Shown piece after piece: positions 1 to 5,917 of a DNA stretch of 9,324 nt (its first letter is position 1; every line of letters starts with the position of its first letter). Under the pieces are notes generated by a model. It saw nothing but the letters and a program-made list of their open reading frames with translations, was not told the DNA's origin and searched no databases. Position numbers and translations under genes: made by a program. The stretch comes from Desulfomicrobium sp. (GTDB lineage Bacteria > Desulfobacterota > Desulfovibrionia > Desulfovibrionales > Desulfomicrobiaceae). The stretch spans positions 1-9,324 of the forward strand of contig DPKT01000330.1 in the NCBI GenBank assembly GCA_003542385.1. Direction: 5' to 3'.

Positions 1-347
1 TCGGCGTCATCCGCAAGTACTACAGTCAGCGCTTCGCCGTGGACTTCTCCGGCGGCGATCTGGCCATGATCGGCAAGGACACCAAGATCAAGCCGGTCCT
101 GGAGACCTCGGCCGGCCGCATTGAGATCACCTCGGTCCGTCCCCAGCACACCATTAACGGCTTCCGCTGCATGTTCGACGTCGTGCCGCCGGACGACACC
201 CAGAACCCCATCAACCTGCGCCTCTACCTTGAGGCCGACGGACGCCCCCTGACCGAAACCTGGATCTACCAGTGGACGCCGCCTGCCGCGGGCGACCGCC
301 ATCTCTACAACCCGGGCCACCTGGAAAAACAGCCGGGCGCCAACTAG
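1..347 (+). CDS. Periplasmic glucan biosynthesis protein, OpgG/OpgD (MdoG) family, C-terminal end only
   Basis: The open frame enters from the left edge (first full codon at position 3) and stops at TAG 345-347; 114 residues are visible. Members of this family act in the periplasm in making osmoregulated periplasmic glucans (OPG/MDO). The visible part matches the family's C-terminal immunoglobulin-like domain: an RRF-like strand (QRFAVDFSGGDLAMIG), the NGFRCMFDV stretch, NLRLYLEADGRPLTETW and the terminal WIYQWTPP. The start, signal peptide and catalytic domain are outside the window, so OpgG and OpgD cannot be told apart. No opgH-like glucosyltransferase follows; a terminator begins a few bases after the stop. 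GC content and codon use are those of the host backbone, which makes this gene the left chromosomal flank of the T6SS island. The family assignment rests on recognising these motifs by eye. Confidence 0.92.
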   Translation, partial: GVIRKYYSQRFAVDFSGGDLAMIGKDTKIKPVLETSAGRIEITSVRPQHTINGFRCMFDVVPPDDTQNPINLRLYLEADGRPLTETWIYQWTPPAAGDRHLYNPGHLEKQPGAN

Positions 348-353
348 ACGCAA

Positions 354-387
354 AAAGGGCAGGTCCTCGGGCCTGCCCTTTCCTTTT
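354..387. terminator. Rho-independent terminator, probably bidirectional
   Basis: A perfect 10-bp stem (354-363 pairing with 372-381, AAAGGGCAGG / CCTGCCCTTT) closes an 8-base loop. On the plus strand it is followed by a T-rich run (TTTCCTTTT), and on the minus strand by TTTTT. It lies just after the Opg stop and is the first such structure met by transcription coming leftwards out of the T6SS operon, so it could end both convergent units. Confidence 0.8.
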
Positions 388-420
388 CCCCAATCACAAC
401 GGGTGGTTGCACTTCGGAGT

Positions 421-633
421 TCACGACCTCCGTCCGTAGTATTCCCGCACCGTGGTGAAATTCTTCATGATCGCGTCCCACATGCGCAGGGCGTCTTCCT
501 TGGCGCTTTCGGGGCAGGTCAGCTTGATCTCCATCATCGGCTTTTCCGGGTCGTTTCCCGCACCATGGTAATTCCAGGAAGCGATCAAGCGAGGCTCCTC
601 ATCATTATTGCAGAATACGCAGTTGCAAGCCGT
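421..633 (-). pseudogene. Remnant of a Tli4-like T6SS lipase immunity protein (C-terminal part)
   Basis: On the minus strand a frame is open from about 633 to the TGA at 423-421. It reads like the C-terminal domain of Tli4-type immunity proteins: CVFCNNDEEPRLIASWNY, then DPEKPMMEIKLTCP, then LRMWDAIMKNF and YYGRRS at the end. Tli4 proteins neutralise Tle4-like T6SS phospholipases in the periplasm and are normally two-domain proteins of over 300 residues. Here only about 70 residues survive, with a stop (TGA 636-634) immediately upstream in the same frame and no credible start codon. A further stretch in another frame (about 722-605, FDTYPVSSPGEPPKSV) may be an earlier part of the same gene. 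It lies directly downstream of the lipase remnant, in the order usual for such pairs. The Tli4 assignment is from memory of the family pattern and is moderate in confidence; that the gene is broken is clear. Confidence 0.5.
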
Positions 634-717
634 TCATTCTGGCCCAAGGTATTATGGTGATAACGCTTTTCGGCGGTTCGCCGGGACTGCTGACGGGATA
701 GGTGTCAAAGGCAAGAT

Positions 718-946
718 TTATCCGGATCCCAAACTGGCTCATTGTCCAGATTGCTCAACCGCGACGCCATGACCCCCGGCACCACGACGATGGCCACGGT
801 CCCCCTTTTGACTCGGAAGACATGGGTCCGGTTCAGCTCGCAGTTGGAGGCCACACGGGGTGAAACATCTCCTGCGGCGTCTTTTCGTGGATTCTGGGGC
901 CGACGTAGTCATCCGTGGCGTGTTTGAGCCTGACCATTTTTTTCAT
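718..946 (-). pseudogene. Remnant of a T6SS lipase (alpha/beta hydrolase) effector, N-terminal part, frameshifted
   Basis: The start ATG at 946-944 overlaps the stop of the preceding gene (ATGA). The first 28 codons read MKKMVRLKHATDDYVGPRIH then EKTPQEMF. The frame then breaks at a CCCC run (860-857), where one base appears to be missing. In the adjoining frame the protein resumes as PRVASNCELNRTHVF, GTVAIVVVPGVMASRL and NEPVWDPD. A hydrophobic strand ending in PGVMxSRL followed by a VWDPD-like motif is typical of the LCAT-like lipase fold used by T6SS lipase effectors. After VWDPDK the similarity stops and the rest of the enzyme, including the nucleophile-Ser, Asp and His region, is absent; the sequence passes within about 85 bases into the immunity-like remnant. 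A large internal deletion is therefore likely. No functional lipase can be made from this locus. Confidence 0.6.
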
Positions 947-1260
947 GGCAACACCTTCAGGTGCGGGGATTCCGCGCGCAGGTTAACGTGGGCTTCCATG
1001 TCCTGACAGAGGAAATAGTCGATGGACACGTCGTTGGCCGGGGAGCCCTGCGCGTCGAGCCTGACGACATTGCGCACCGGGGTCAGGGAGGATGCCTTTT
1101 CCTGGGAGCCGGAAACCGGAAAGCATGTGAACATGTCCAAGCCGTTGGCGGGTCTGAACGAATGCGCCGATTCGCCCACCCGTACTTCCTCTCCATATGA
1201 TTCCAGGACAAATGCGATCCAGTACTCTTTCGGACAGTCCAGACAAACGTGTTCAGCCAC
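943..1260 (-). CDS. Small uncharacterised T6SS-operon protein (105 aa)
   Basis: I do not recognise this protein. It is placed between a DUF4123 adaptor gene and a lipase effector remnant, so a role in loading or stabilising that effector is an inference from position. The chosen start is GTG 1260-1258, which overlaps the DUF4123 stop by 8 bases (GTGGCTGA) and has AGAAGG at 1271-1266, five bases upstream. An ATG much further upstream would lie inside the DUF4123 gene and is unlikely. The stop TGA (945-943) overlaps the lipase start (ATGA), so all three genes are translationally coupled. The predicted protein begins with AEHVCLDCPKEYWIAFVLES, has no signal peptide or membrane helix, and contains four cysteines, two of them as a CxxC near the N-terminus (residues 6-9). 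Its frame is intact, although both genes after it are broken. Confidence 0.6.
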   Translation of the reverse strand: MAEHVCLDCPKEYWIAFVLESYGEEVRVGESAHSFRPANGLDMFTCFPVSGSQEKASSLTPVRNVVRLDAQGSPANDVSIDYFLCQDMEAHVNLRAESPHLKVLP

Positions 1261-2176
1261 GATGACCTTCTTGGGTGCAGATGGTGCGCATGGCGGAAAC
1301 GGCCGCGTCCTCATTGACATTTCCGACAGCGAAGATCCTGAGTGCGGGAAAGACCTCGGTGTCGGGAAAGGATTCCCCGTGCAGCAGGCAGCAGCGGACA
1401 AACAGTTCTAGGGCTCCCTGGGTGGACAGCCCCAGGGCGAGTCCCCTGCGCACATGGCGGACGACGAAGGCCGGGAACGGTTCATTTTCGGGAGGCATGG
1501 GCGGAAGCGCATCCAGAGTCGATCCACATAGGGAAAAGACAACATTGCGGGCCATCACCAGAGCGCGCCCTTCGCTGAAAATTTCGGCGTGGCGCGTGCT
1601 GAAGTGGTACCATGGACAGGAATGGACGATACCGCTCGTTTCGGCGGGCTCGGCGGGCCGGTCGGGCCGGTCGATGCGCACCCAGCCCTCCTCCACCGTG
1701 CGGGTCAGGACGAGCCGCAACGGGCCCAGAAGCAGCTGCGTCTCTTCGGGCATGGCGGCGCAGATGCGCGCCAGAATTCTTCCGTCCCAGACGCGGAAGA
1801 TGAGGTTTTCTCCTTCCGTCCTGACCATAAGCAGGCTTCGCAGGTGGGCCAGGATGTCTTCGGATGTCGCATCCGAGGCTACAACCATGCCCCATCCTTT
1901 GGGGTCGTGTTCTTCGAGCCAGTCGAGGACTGGAGAGTCAGGCGTCACGGGCGCGAAGCGGGGGGAGAGCTCGTGCATGTGCTCCAGGCAGGAATCGAAG
2001 AAGAGCAGCGTTTTTTGCCTGTCGGGCTCCAGGGCGTAGAGTTGCGCAAGCGCGTCAGGGTGACAGCCTGGGTCCAGGACAAGCCAGGCGCTCCAGCCTT
2101 TGCTCAGGACTTCTTCAAGGACGTCTTTGGGATCGCAAATTTTTCGCCCTGCAATCGTATTGACTGCTTCATGCAT
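1253..2176 (-). CDS. DUF4123 domain protein, T6SS effector adaptor/chaperone
   Basis: A 307-residue protein of the DUF4123 family. Family members (for example Tap/TEC proteins) are cytoplasmic adaptors that bind a T6SS cargo effector and help load it onto its VgrG. The N-terminal DUF4123 domain covers about residues 28-155: a strand with AWLVLDPG, a short TLLFF strand (57-61), SPVLDWL (81-87), GWGMVVASDATSEDILAHLR (94-113) and IFRVWDGRILARI (126-138, the family's FRxxDxR-like motif). The C-terminal part is helical and less conserved. Length is normal for the family. The start ATG 2176-2174 is preceded by AAGAG with seven-base spacing. The gene is GC-rich like the VgrG core and starts a compact three-gene block with the 105-residue gene and the lipase remnant. 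Its likely client, the lipase, is broken, so the adaptor may now be orphaned or may serve the upstream VgrG. Confidence 0.86.
   Translation of the reverse strand: MHEAVNTIAGRKICDPKDVLEEVLSKGWSAWLVLDPGCHPDALAQLYALEPDRQKTLLFFDSCLEHMHELSPRFAPVTPDSPVLDWLEEHDPKGWGMVVASDATSEDILAHLRSLLMVRTEGENLIFRVWDGRILARICAAMPEETQLLLGPLRLVLTRTVEEGWVRIDRPDRPAEPAETSGIVHSCPWYHFSTRHAEIFSEGRALVMARNVVFSLCGSTLDALPPMPPENEPFPAFVVRHVRRGLALGLSTQGALELFVRCCLLHGESFPDTEVFPALRIFAVGNVNEDAAVSAMRTICTQEGHRG
1266..1271 (-). promoter_or_regulatory. Ribosome binding site deciding the GTG start at 1260
   Basis: AGAAGG lies five bases before GTG 1260-1258, inside the 3' end of the DUF4123 gene. It supports the short 105-residue form over a longer ATG form starting at 1401. 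Confidence 0.55.
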
Positions 2177-2355
2177 GATATTTCTCTTTATACACGGTCA
2201 ATTTTGCAAAATCTGATCAAATACTTACCAAATATTAACAATTATTACGTGGTGAAAAAGAGGAATGCTCCCTTGAGAAAGAGGCTAATGATGGCTGTAG
2301 TTTTCATTATTTTGACAGAATTTCACCATGAATGACAACCAATGATTTCAGTCAT
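2177..2355. other. AT-rich spacer with a palindrome before the DUF4123 gene
   Basis: This 179-base stretch separates the membrane-protein gene from the DUF4123 gene. No gene is apparent. A perfect 12-bp palindrome (ATTTTGCAAAAT, 2201-2212) lies about 25 bases before the DUF4123 start on the minus strand. A separate promoter for the DUF4123 block could sit here, but I see no convincing -35/-10 pair; the TATAAA at 2192-2187 is too close to the start codon to be a good -10. Confidence 0.35.
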
Positions 2356-2682
2356 CTACTCCCATGGCTTTGAAGGCATGCCTCTTTGAATCCATTCATG
2401 ATATTCAACAAGTATGTTATAATTATTCATAAAGTGAATTACAGAGATCGATATGACACATATTAACAACATAAATATAGAATTTCTGCGAGTGCTTACT
2501 ATGAATAAATTTTCAGAGTAAAAAATAGCGATGAATATAAATATATATATAAACTTTATAGGATTGATCCCAATATGATTAGATTCAAAAATTATTTTGT
2601 AAAAAAATATCGCAGTGAGTATAATATATATAAATATAAAAATGTAAAATAATGCAAAATAAAATTTTAAATATAATCGCAT
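2356..2682 (-). CDS. Small three-helix membrane protein, candidate immunity protein
   Basis: A 108-residue, very hydrophobic protein with about three membrane segments (residues 7-30, 41-61 and 67-84), a basic TRR turn at 64-66 and a polar C-terminal tail (YHEWIQRGMPSKPWE). I do not recognise a family. The start ATG 2682-2680 is chosen because a strong AAGGAGG (2694-2688) lies five bases upstream. A longer form starting at ATG 2709, overlapping the stop of the upstream broken toxin gene (ATGA 2709-2706), is possible but has no good ribosome binding site. The gene is only about 20-25% GC, far below the surrounding VgrG and DUF4123 genes. Its position directly after a putative effector gene suggests that it is, or was, the immunity protein of that effector; membrane location would suit a toxin acting in or across the inner membrane. 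Function is inferred from position only. Confidence 0.65.
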   Translation of the reverse strand: MRLYLKFYFALFYIFIFIYIILTAIFFYKIIFESNHIGINPIKFIYIFIFIAIFYSENLFIVSTRRNSIFMLLICVISISVIHFMNNYNILVEYHEWIQRGMPSKPWE

Positions 2683-2687
2683 TAATT

Positions 2688-2694
2688 CCTCCTT
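2688..2694 (-). promoter_or_regulatory. Strong ribosome binding site of the small membrane protein
   Basis: AAGGAGG is followed after AATTA by ATG 2682-2680. It is among the best Shine-Dalgarno matches in the window and decides the start at 2682 rather than 2709. The gene can be translated on its own, without relying on translation of the broken toxin gene in front. Confidence 0.75.
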
Positions 2695-2705
2695 GTATGA
2701 ATTTT

Positions 2706-3334
2706 TCATGGAGAAAACATCTTTTCTGGAATTGGCATTCCTGTTGACTCTTCTCCGTTTCCAATGTTTTTTCCTCTTTTGTAAGCCCTGAGGTATAACG
2801 GGTCGTCTCCAAAAGAGTCATGACGATCAAAAGAGTCATATTTTTCAGAGAAGTATGCGCACCCCGTTGTTCCGTATGTAAAAATTTTTGCATCGAAGAA
2901 AATGCTTGTGCAGGAGACCAACCTTCCCTTTCTACTCCTGTATTACAACCATGTATCCATAAAGAACCATTTGCTTTCCATGGTAAAATTTCAAGCGAAT
3001 TTATCTCAGATAATTGCAGAGTTGTTTCATCGGCAAGAGGATCATTTGCAAACGGATCGTTAGGATCTGCACGAAACTCCAGACCCTGATTACGGCCTGA
3101 TCCTAAACTCGCATGAGTAAATATCCTTCCTTCTACAATATTAAAATTGTTATTGATTGATGTTTTGTATATAGCAATCCACGTTTTCTTAAATTGCGGT
3201 CATGACTTGACACCAACACTCATATAAAGAGTATCGTCTTGCATCACTTCATGCAATCTTAATCTTTTTATCCATGTTTCTGCAGCTTTTTTGAATGCGT
3301 TGCCGTCCACATCAAAGCATATTGAAAAGAACAT
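2706..3334 (-). pseudogene. Broken T6SS cargo toxin gene, putative clan CD-like cysteine peptidase
   Basis: A composite reading gives about 209 residues starting at ATG 3334 (MFFSICFDVDGNAFKKAAET), 33 bases after the vgrG stop, and ending at TGA 2708-2706. Two lesions break it: an in-frame TGA at codon 45 (3202-3200), and loss of one base at the AAAAATTTTT tract (2889-2880), after which the frame continues as IFTYGTTGCAYFSEKYDSF, YLRAYKRGKNIGNGEES and MPIPEKMFSP. The middle holds IFTHASLGSGRNQG, with His at codon 74, and SLWIHGCNTGVEREGW, with Cys at codon 130. A hydrophobic strand ending in His-Ala/Gly-Ser, followed by another ending in Gly-Cys, resembles the catalytic pattern of clan CD peptidases (caspase, gingipain, CHAT); this is my inference, not a family match. 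Position after vgrG suggests a VgrG-delivered toxin. GC is about 30-40%, unlike vgrG. A -1 ribosomal slip on AAA could repair the frameshift but not the TGA. Confidence 0.62.
2810..2839. repeat. 12-bp direct repeat, 18-bp period
   Basis: CAAAAGAGTCAT occurs at 2810-2821 and again at 2828-2839. The period is six codons, so the repeat would add or remove residues in frame (DSFDRH/DSFGDD on the minus strand) within the broken toxin gene. It looks like a small in-frame duplication. Confidence 0.6.
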
Positions 3335-3367
3335 ATTTCGTGATTTACTGTTTATATATTGATTGTT

Positions 3368-5902
3368 TTAAGTATAGCATATCGTTGCGTCATCAGTTTT
3401 ACTTGATTGTGGCATGGTTGCCCCAGCGTCATATCCAGCACCCCGTTCCAAGGGGCATAACTTGACGACCGCCTCATCGAGTTCACGGGCTTTGTTGAAA
3501 ATCACTTTTTGACAATACGGCACCTGCCCTTCCTCCGGCACGATCCCGTCCAAGGGCAACAGCGGTTTCGCCCCCGTGCCCGAGCCCGGGCTGCCGCCGG
3601 AGTTGATCCGGATCTTGGCCCCGACAATGGTCACCCCCGACGGGTCGAGCTTGATGAAGCTGCCGCCGACCTTGACGGTCAACTCCGTACCGGCCTCGAT
3701 GACGGTCTTCATCCCGGCCTTGATGTGGGCCTCGTCCCCGGCCCGGAGCAGCCATTTCTCTCCGATCCGGGTATGGCGGGTTCCCTTGACCGTCAGATGG
3801 TCGTCGGCCAGGAGTTCGACCTTGCGGTCCTTCTCGACGGTCTGGTGATCCTCGCCCTTCACGAGGGAGTAGGAGAAATGGTCGATGGTGCGATGCTGGT
3901 CGTGGAGGATATGCTCCTTCCAGTCGTTCTTGACGTGCACGTTCACGTCCTTCTCGGCGTGCACGTAGATCTCCTCCTGCCCCTTCCTGTCCTCCACGCG
4001 AAACTCGTTGAAGCCGCCCCCGCCCGGCGAGGACAGGGACTTAAAGACCGTGCGTGTCTTGTGCTCCGGCAGGACGTACGGGACCGGGTTGGCGGCATTG
4101 TAGACCCGGCCCGTGACGACGGGCCGGTCCGGGTCGCCCTCCAGAAAGGAGACGACGACCTCGTGGCCGATCCGGGGGATGGCCATGGTCCCGTACTGGC
4201 CGCCGGCCCAGCCCTGGGACACGCGGATCCAGCAGGTCGTGTTCTCGTCGTATCCGCCCAGCCTGTCCCAGTGGAACTGCGCCTTCACCCGGCCGTACCG
4301 GTCCGGGAAGATCTCCTCGCCTTCGGGGCCGGTCACGATGGCCGTCTGATCCCCGAGGACGCGGTTCTTGGGATGCTCCGACGCGGGCACGAAACGCGTC
4401 GAGTCAGGGATGGCCAGCAGCCTGGCCCCGTAGCTCATGCCCCGGTCCGGGGCCTCGTGCTCCAGCACCTGGGGCTGCTCGCCCCGGTGCTCGACCCGGA
4501 CGACCCACCAGCGGGCGTTGAGTTCCTGACGCTGGTGGCCGAACATCTCGAACACGAAACCGGGGTTCATCCTGGACACGTCGGTTTCGGCCTCTATCCA
4601 CAGGCCCAGGCTCAACTGGCGCAGCAACTCGAGGTGGGCGTAGCGCTTGCCCTCCCGCTGCAACTGGTAGAGGTGCGGGTAGCGGTAGCGTTCGAGGGTC
4701 ATCCCGGCCGGGACAGGGGCCTTGACGTGGCTCGTTTCCCGCTCGCCGACCTCCAGGTTCAGCCGCGTCTTCTCGAAATTCCAGTCGCGGTAGGTGGACG
4801 AGTCGCTGCGGATGGCCTGGCCGAGCAGGACGCGCCTTATGGTTGCCGTGTCCACGACGGTCCCCGCGCCGGGATGGAAACGCAGCCGGCTCTCGCCCCC
4901 GATTCGGGGGCCGCCCTCGCGGTCCGAAAAGCACAGCACATGCCGGTCCGGGCCGTGCTCGAAGTAGAAATAGACGCCCTCCTCCTCGCACAGACGGGAG
5001 ATGAAGTGCAGGCTCGTCTCGCCGTACTGCACGCAGTACTCGCGGGCGGCGTAGTCGTGGAAGCACTTGAAGGCGTAGCTGTCGCCCGTGAAGTTCTGTT
5101 CCTTCAAAACCTGCTCGATGATCTGGAGCACGTTCATCTTCTGAAAGATGCGGTGGTCAGTGGTCAGGCCCAGGAACCACAGGCGGGGGACCAGCAGGCA
5201 GCGGTAGTGGGTACGGAGATTGGCGGTATGCAACTGCCTGAAGTGTCGAACGACGCCGTGGACGTAGCGGGCGCCGCCGCTCCGGTCCGCGATGGAGAGG
5301 CAGGCGGGCCGGCCGAGGAGGCCGGAGAAATCCAGGGATGACGACTCGTGGGTCAGTTCGATCTCGAACTCGAAGGGCCGATGCACCTCCTCGGTGCCGG
5401 AGAAGGCGAAGACTCCGAAATCGGGCCCGCCCTCGACCTCGAAAGTGAACCAGGGACTGTTGGCGCTGTTATCCCACCATTGCTGTGGGTTGATGATTTC
5501 CCCGTCAGCATTTTTCATCTGGTAATGGACATGCTGCGAGTAGTGATCACTGCCTTTTGGCCCCCTTCCCCCCATAGTTCCCAGCGGAGTTCCGACACGT
5601 ATCTGTTGGCCGTTCCGAACGCGTTGGGTGTTAGTATGAAGAAACTGGTGCAGGTTGCCTTTGTCGTCGCGAATTCCGATTGTGCCGTATTGCCCACCAA
5701 CCGGAGGCATTTCCACTGTTCCGGACACGGGCGAGTGCAGAGCAGGATGGTTCAGGTTGATCCCTGTCTGGCCTCCTTCGTAATTGAAATCCACTCCACC
5801 GTGAGGCCCGGATGGGCGTTCTTCCCCGAAGGGCGCCGTTGTGTGGGCCGAATTCCCGGCCTGTTCAGGAAGAATGGTGTCGATAGCTTTTTTGAAAGGC
5901 AT
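3368..5902 (-). CDS. vgrG: T6SS spike protein VgrG (TssI) with N-terminal M23 (LytM) peptidase domain
   Basis: An 844-residue fusion. Residues about 25-142 form an M23/LytM-type zinc peptidase domain: HGGVD (His34, Asp38), SPVSGTV, a central LHQFLHT (His85, His89), IRVGTPLGTMGGRG, and HVH (His124, His126), which supply the HxxxD and HxH zinc ligands; such enzymes cut peptidoglycan cross-links. VgrG proper starts at WFTFEVEGG (151): the gp27-like base runs to about 500 with SLHFISRLCEEEGVYFYFEH, the OB-fold spike is about 515-605 (DRYGRVKAQFHWD, WIRVSQGWAGGQYG, IPRIGHEVVVSFLEGDPDRP), then a gp5-like beta-prism (640-770). An unfamiliar 60-residue tail with Cys797, Cys816 and Cys842 ends it. The start ATG 5902-5900 has GAAGGAG (5913-5907), and no Met lies between 130 and 256, so VgrG cannot be made whole without the peptidase. 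It follows a secreted-protein gene by 15 bases. The peptidase section is about 55% GC against about 70% or more for the core. Confidence 0.95.
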   Translation of the reverse strand: MPFKKAIDTILPEQAGNSAHTTAPFGEERPSGPHGGVDFNYEGGQTGINLNHPALHSPVSGTVEMPPVGGQYGTIGIRDDKGNLHQFLHTNTQRVRNGQQIRVGTPLGTMGGRGPKGSDHYSQHVHYQMKNADGEIINPQQWWDNSANSPWFTFEVEGGPDFGVFAFSGTEEVHRPFEFEIELTHESSSLDFSGLLGRPACLSIADRSGGARYVHGVVRHFRQLHTANLRTHYRCLLVPRLWFLGLTTDHRIFQKMNVLQIIEQVLKEQNFTGDSYAFKCFHDYAAREYCVQYGETSLHFISRLCEEEGVYFYFEHGPDRHVLCFSDREGGPRIGGESRLRFHPGAGTVVDTATIRRVLLGQAIRSDSSTYRDWNFEKTRLNLEVGERETSHVKAPVPAGMTLERYRYPHLYQLQREGKRYAHLELLRQLSLGLWIEAETDVSRMNPGFVFEMFGHQRQELNARWWVVRVEHRGEQPQVLEHEAPDRGMSYGARLLAIPDSTRFVPASEHPKNRVLGDQTAIVTGPEGEEIFPDRYGRVKAQFHWDRLGGYDENTTCWIRVSQGWAGGQYGTMAIPRIGHEVVVSFLEGDPDRPVVTGRVYNAANPVPYVLPEHKTRTVFKSLSSPGGGGFNEFRVEDRKGQEEIYVHAEKDVNVHVKNDWKEHILHDQHRTIDHFSYSLVKGEDHQTVEKDRKVELLADDHLTVKGTRHTRIGEKWLLRAGDEAHIKAGMKTVIEAGTELTVKVGGSFIKLDPSGVTIVGAKIRINSGGSPGSGTGAKPLLPLDGIVPEEGQVPYCQKVIFNKARELDEAVVKLCPLERGAGYDAGATMPQSSKTDDATICYT

Positions 5903-5917
5903 ATCACTCCTTCGATT

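Noticed and set aside
403..927. Plus-strand open frames of 85 and 61 residues
   Set aside because: The minus strand of this stretch carries recognisable lipase and Tli4-like fragments; the plus-strand translations show nothing recognisable.
943..1401. 152-residue version of the small gene starting at ATG 1401
   Set aside because: The extra 47 residues lie inside the DUF4123 coding end and look like out-of-frame translation; a GTG with a good ribosome binding site at 1260 is preferred.
1275..2335. Long plus-strand open frames (254 and 248 residues) antisense to the DUF4123 gene
   Set aside because: Low-complexity Arg/Ser-rich or GC-shadow translations with no recognisable motifs; the minus strand holds a clear DUF4123 protein.
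2585..2921. Two separate small minus-strand genes (102 and 71 residues)
   Set aside because: They are the two frames on either side of the frameshift in the broken toxin gene; joined, they read as one continuous protein end.
3509..5341. 610-residue open frame on the plus strand, antisense to vgrG
   Set aside because: It is the shadow frame of a GC-rich gene: rich in Asp, Val, Leu, Gly and Pro, with no domain pattern, while the minus strand encodes an unmistakable VgrG.
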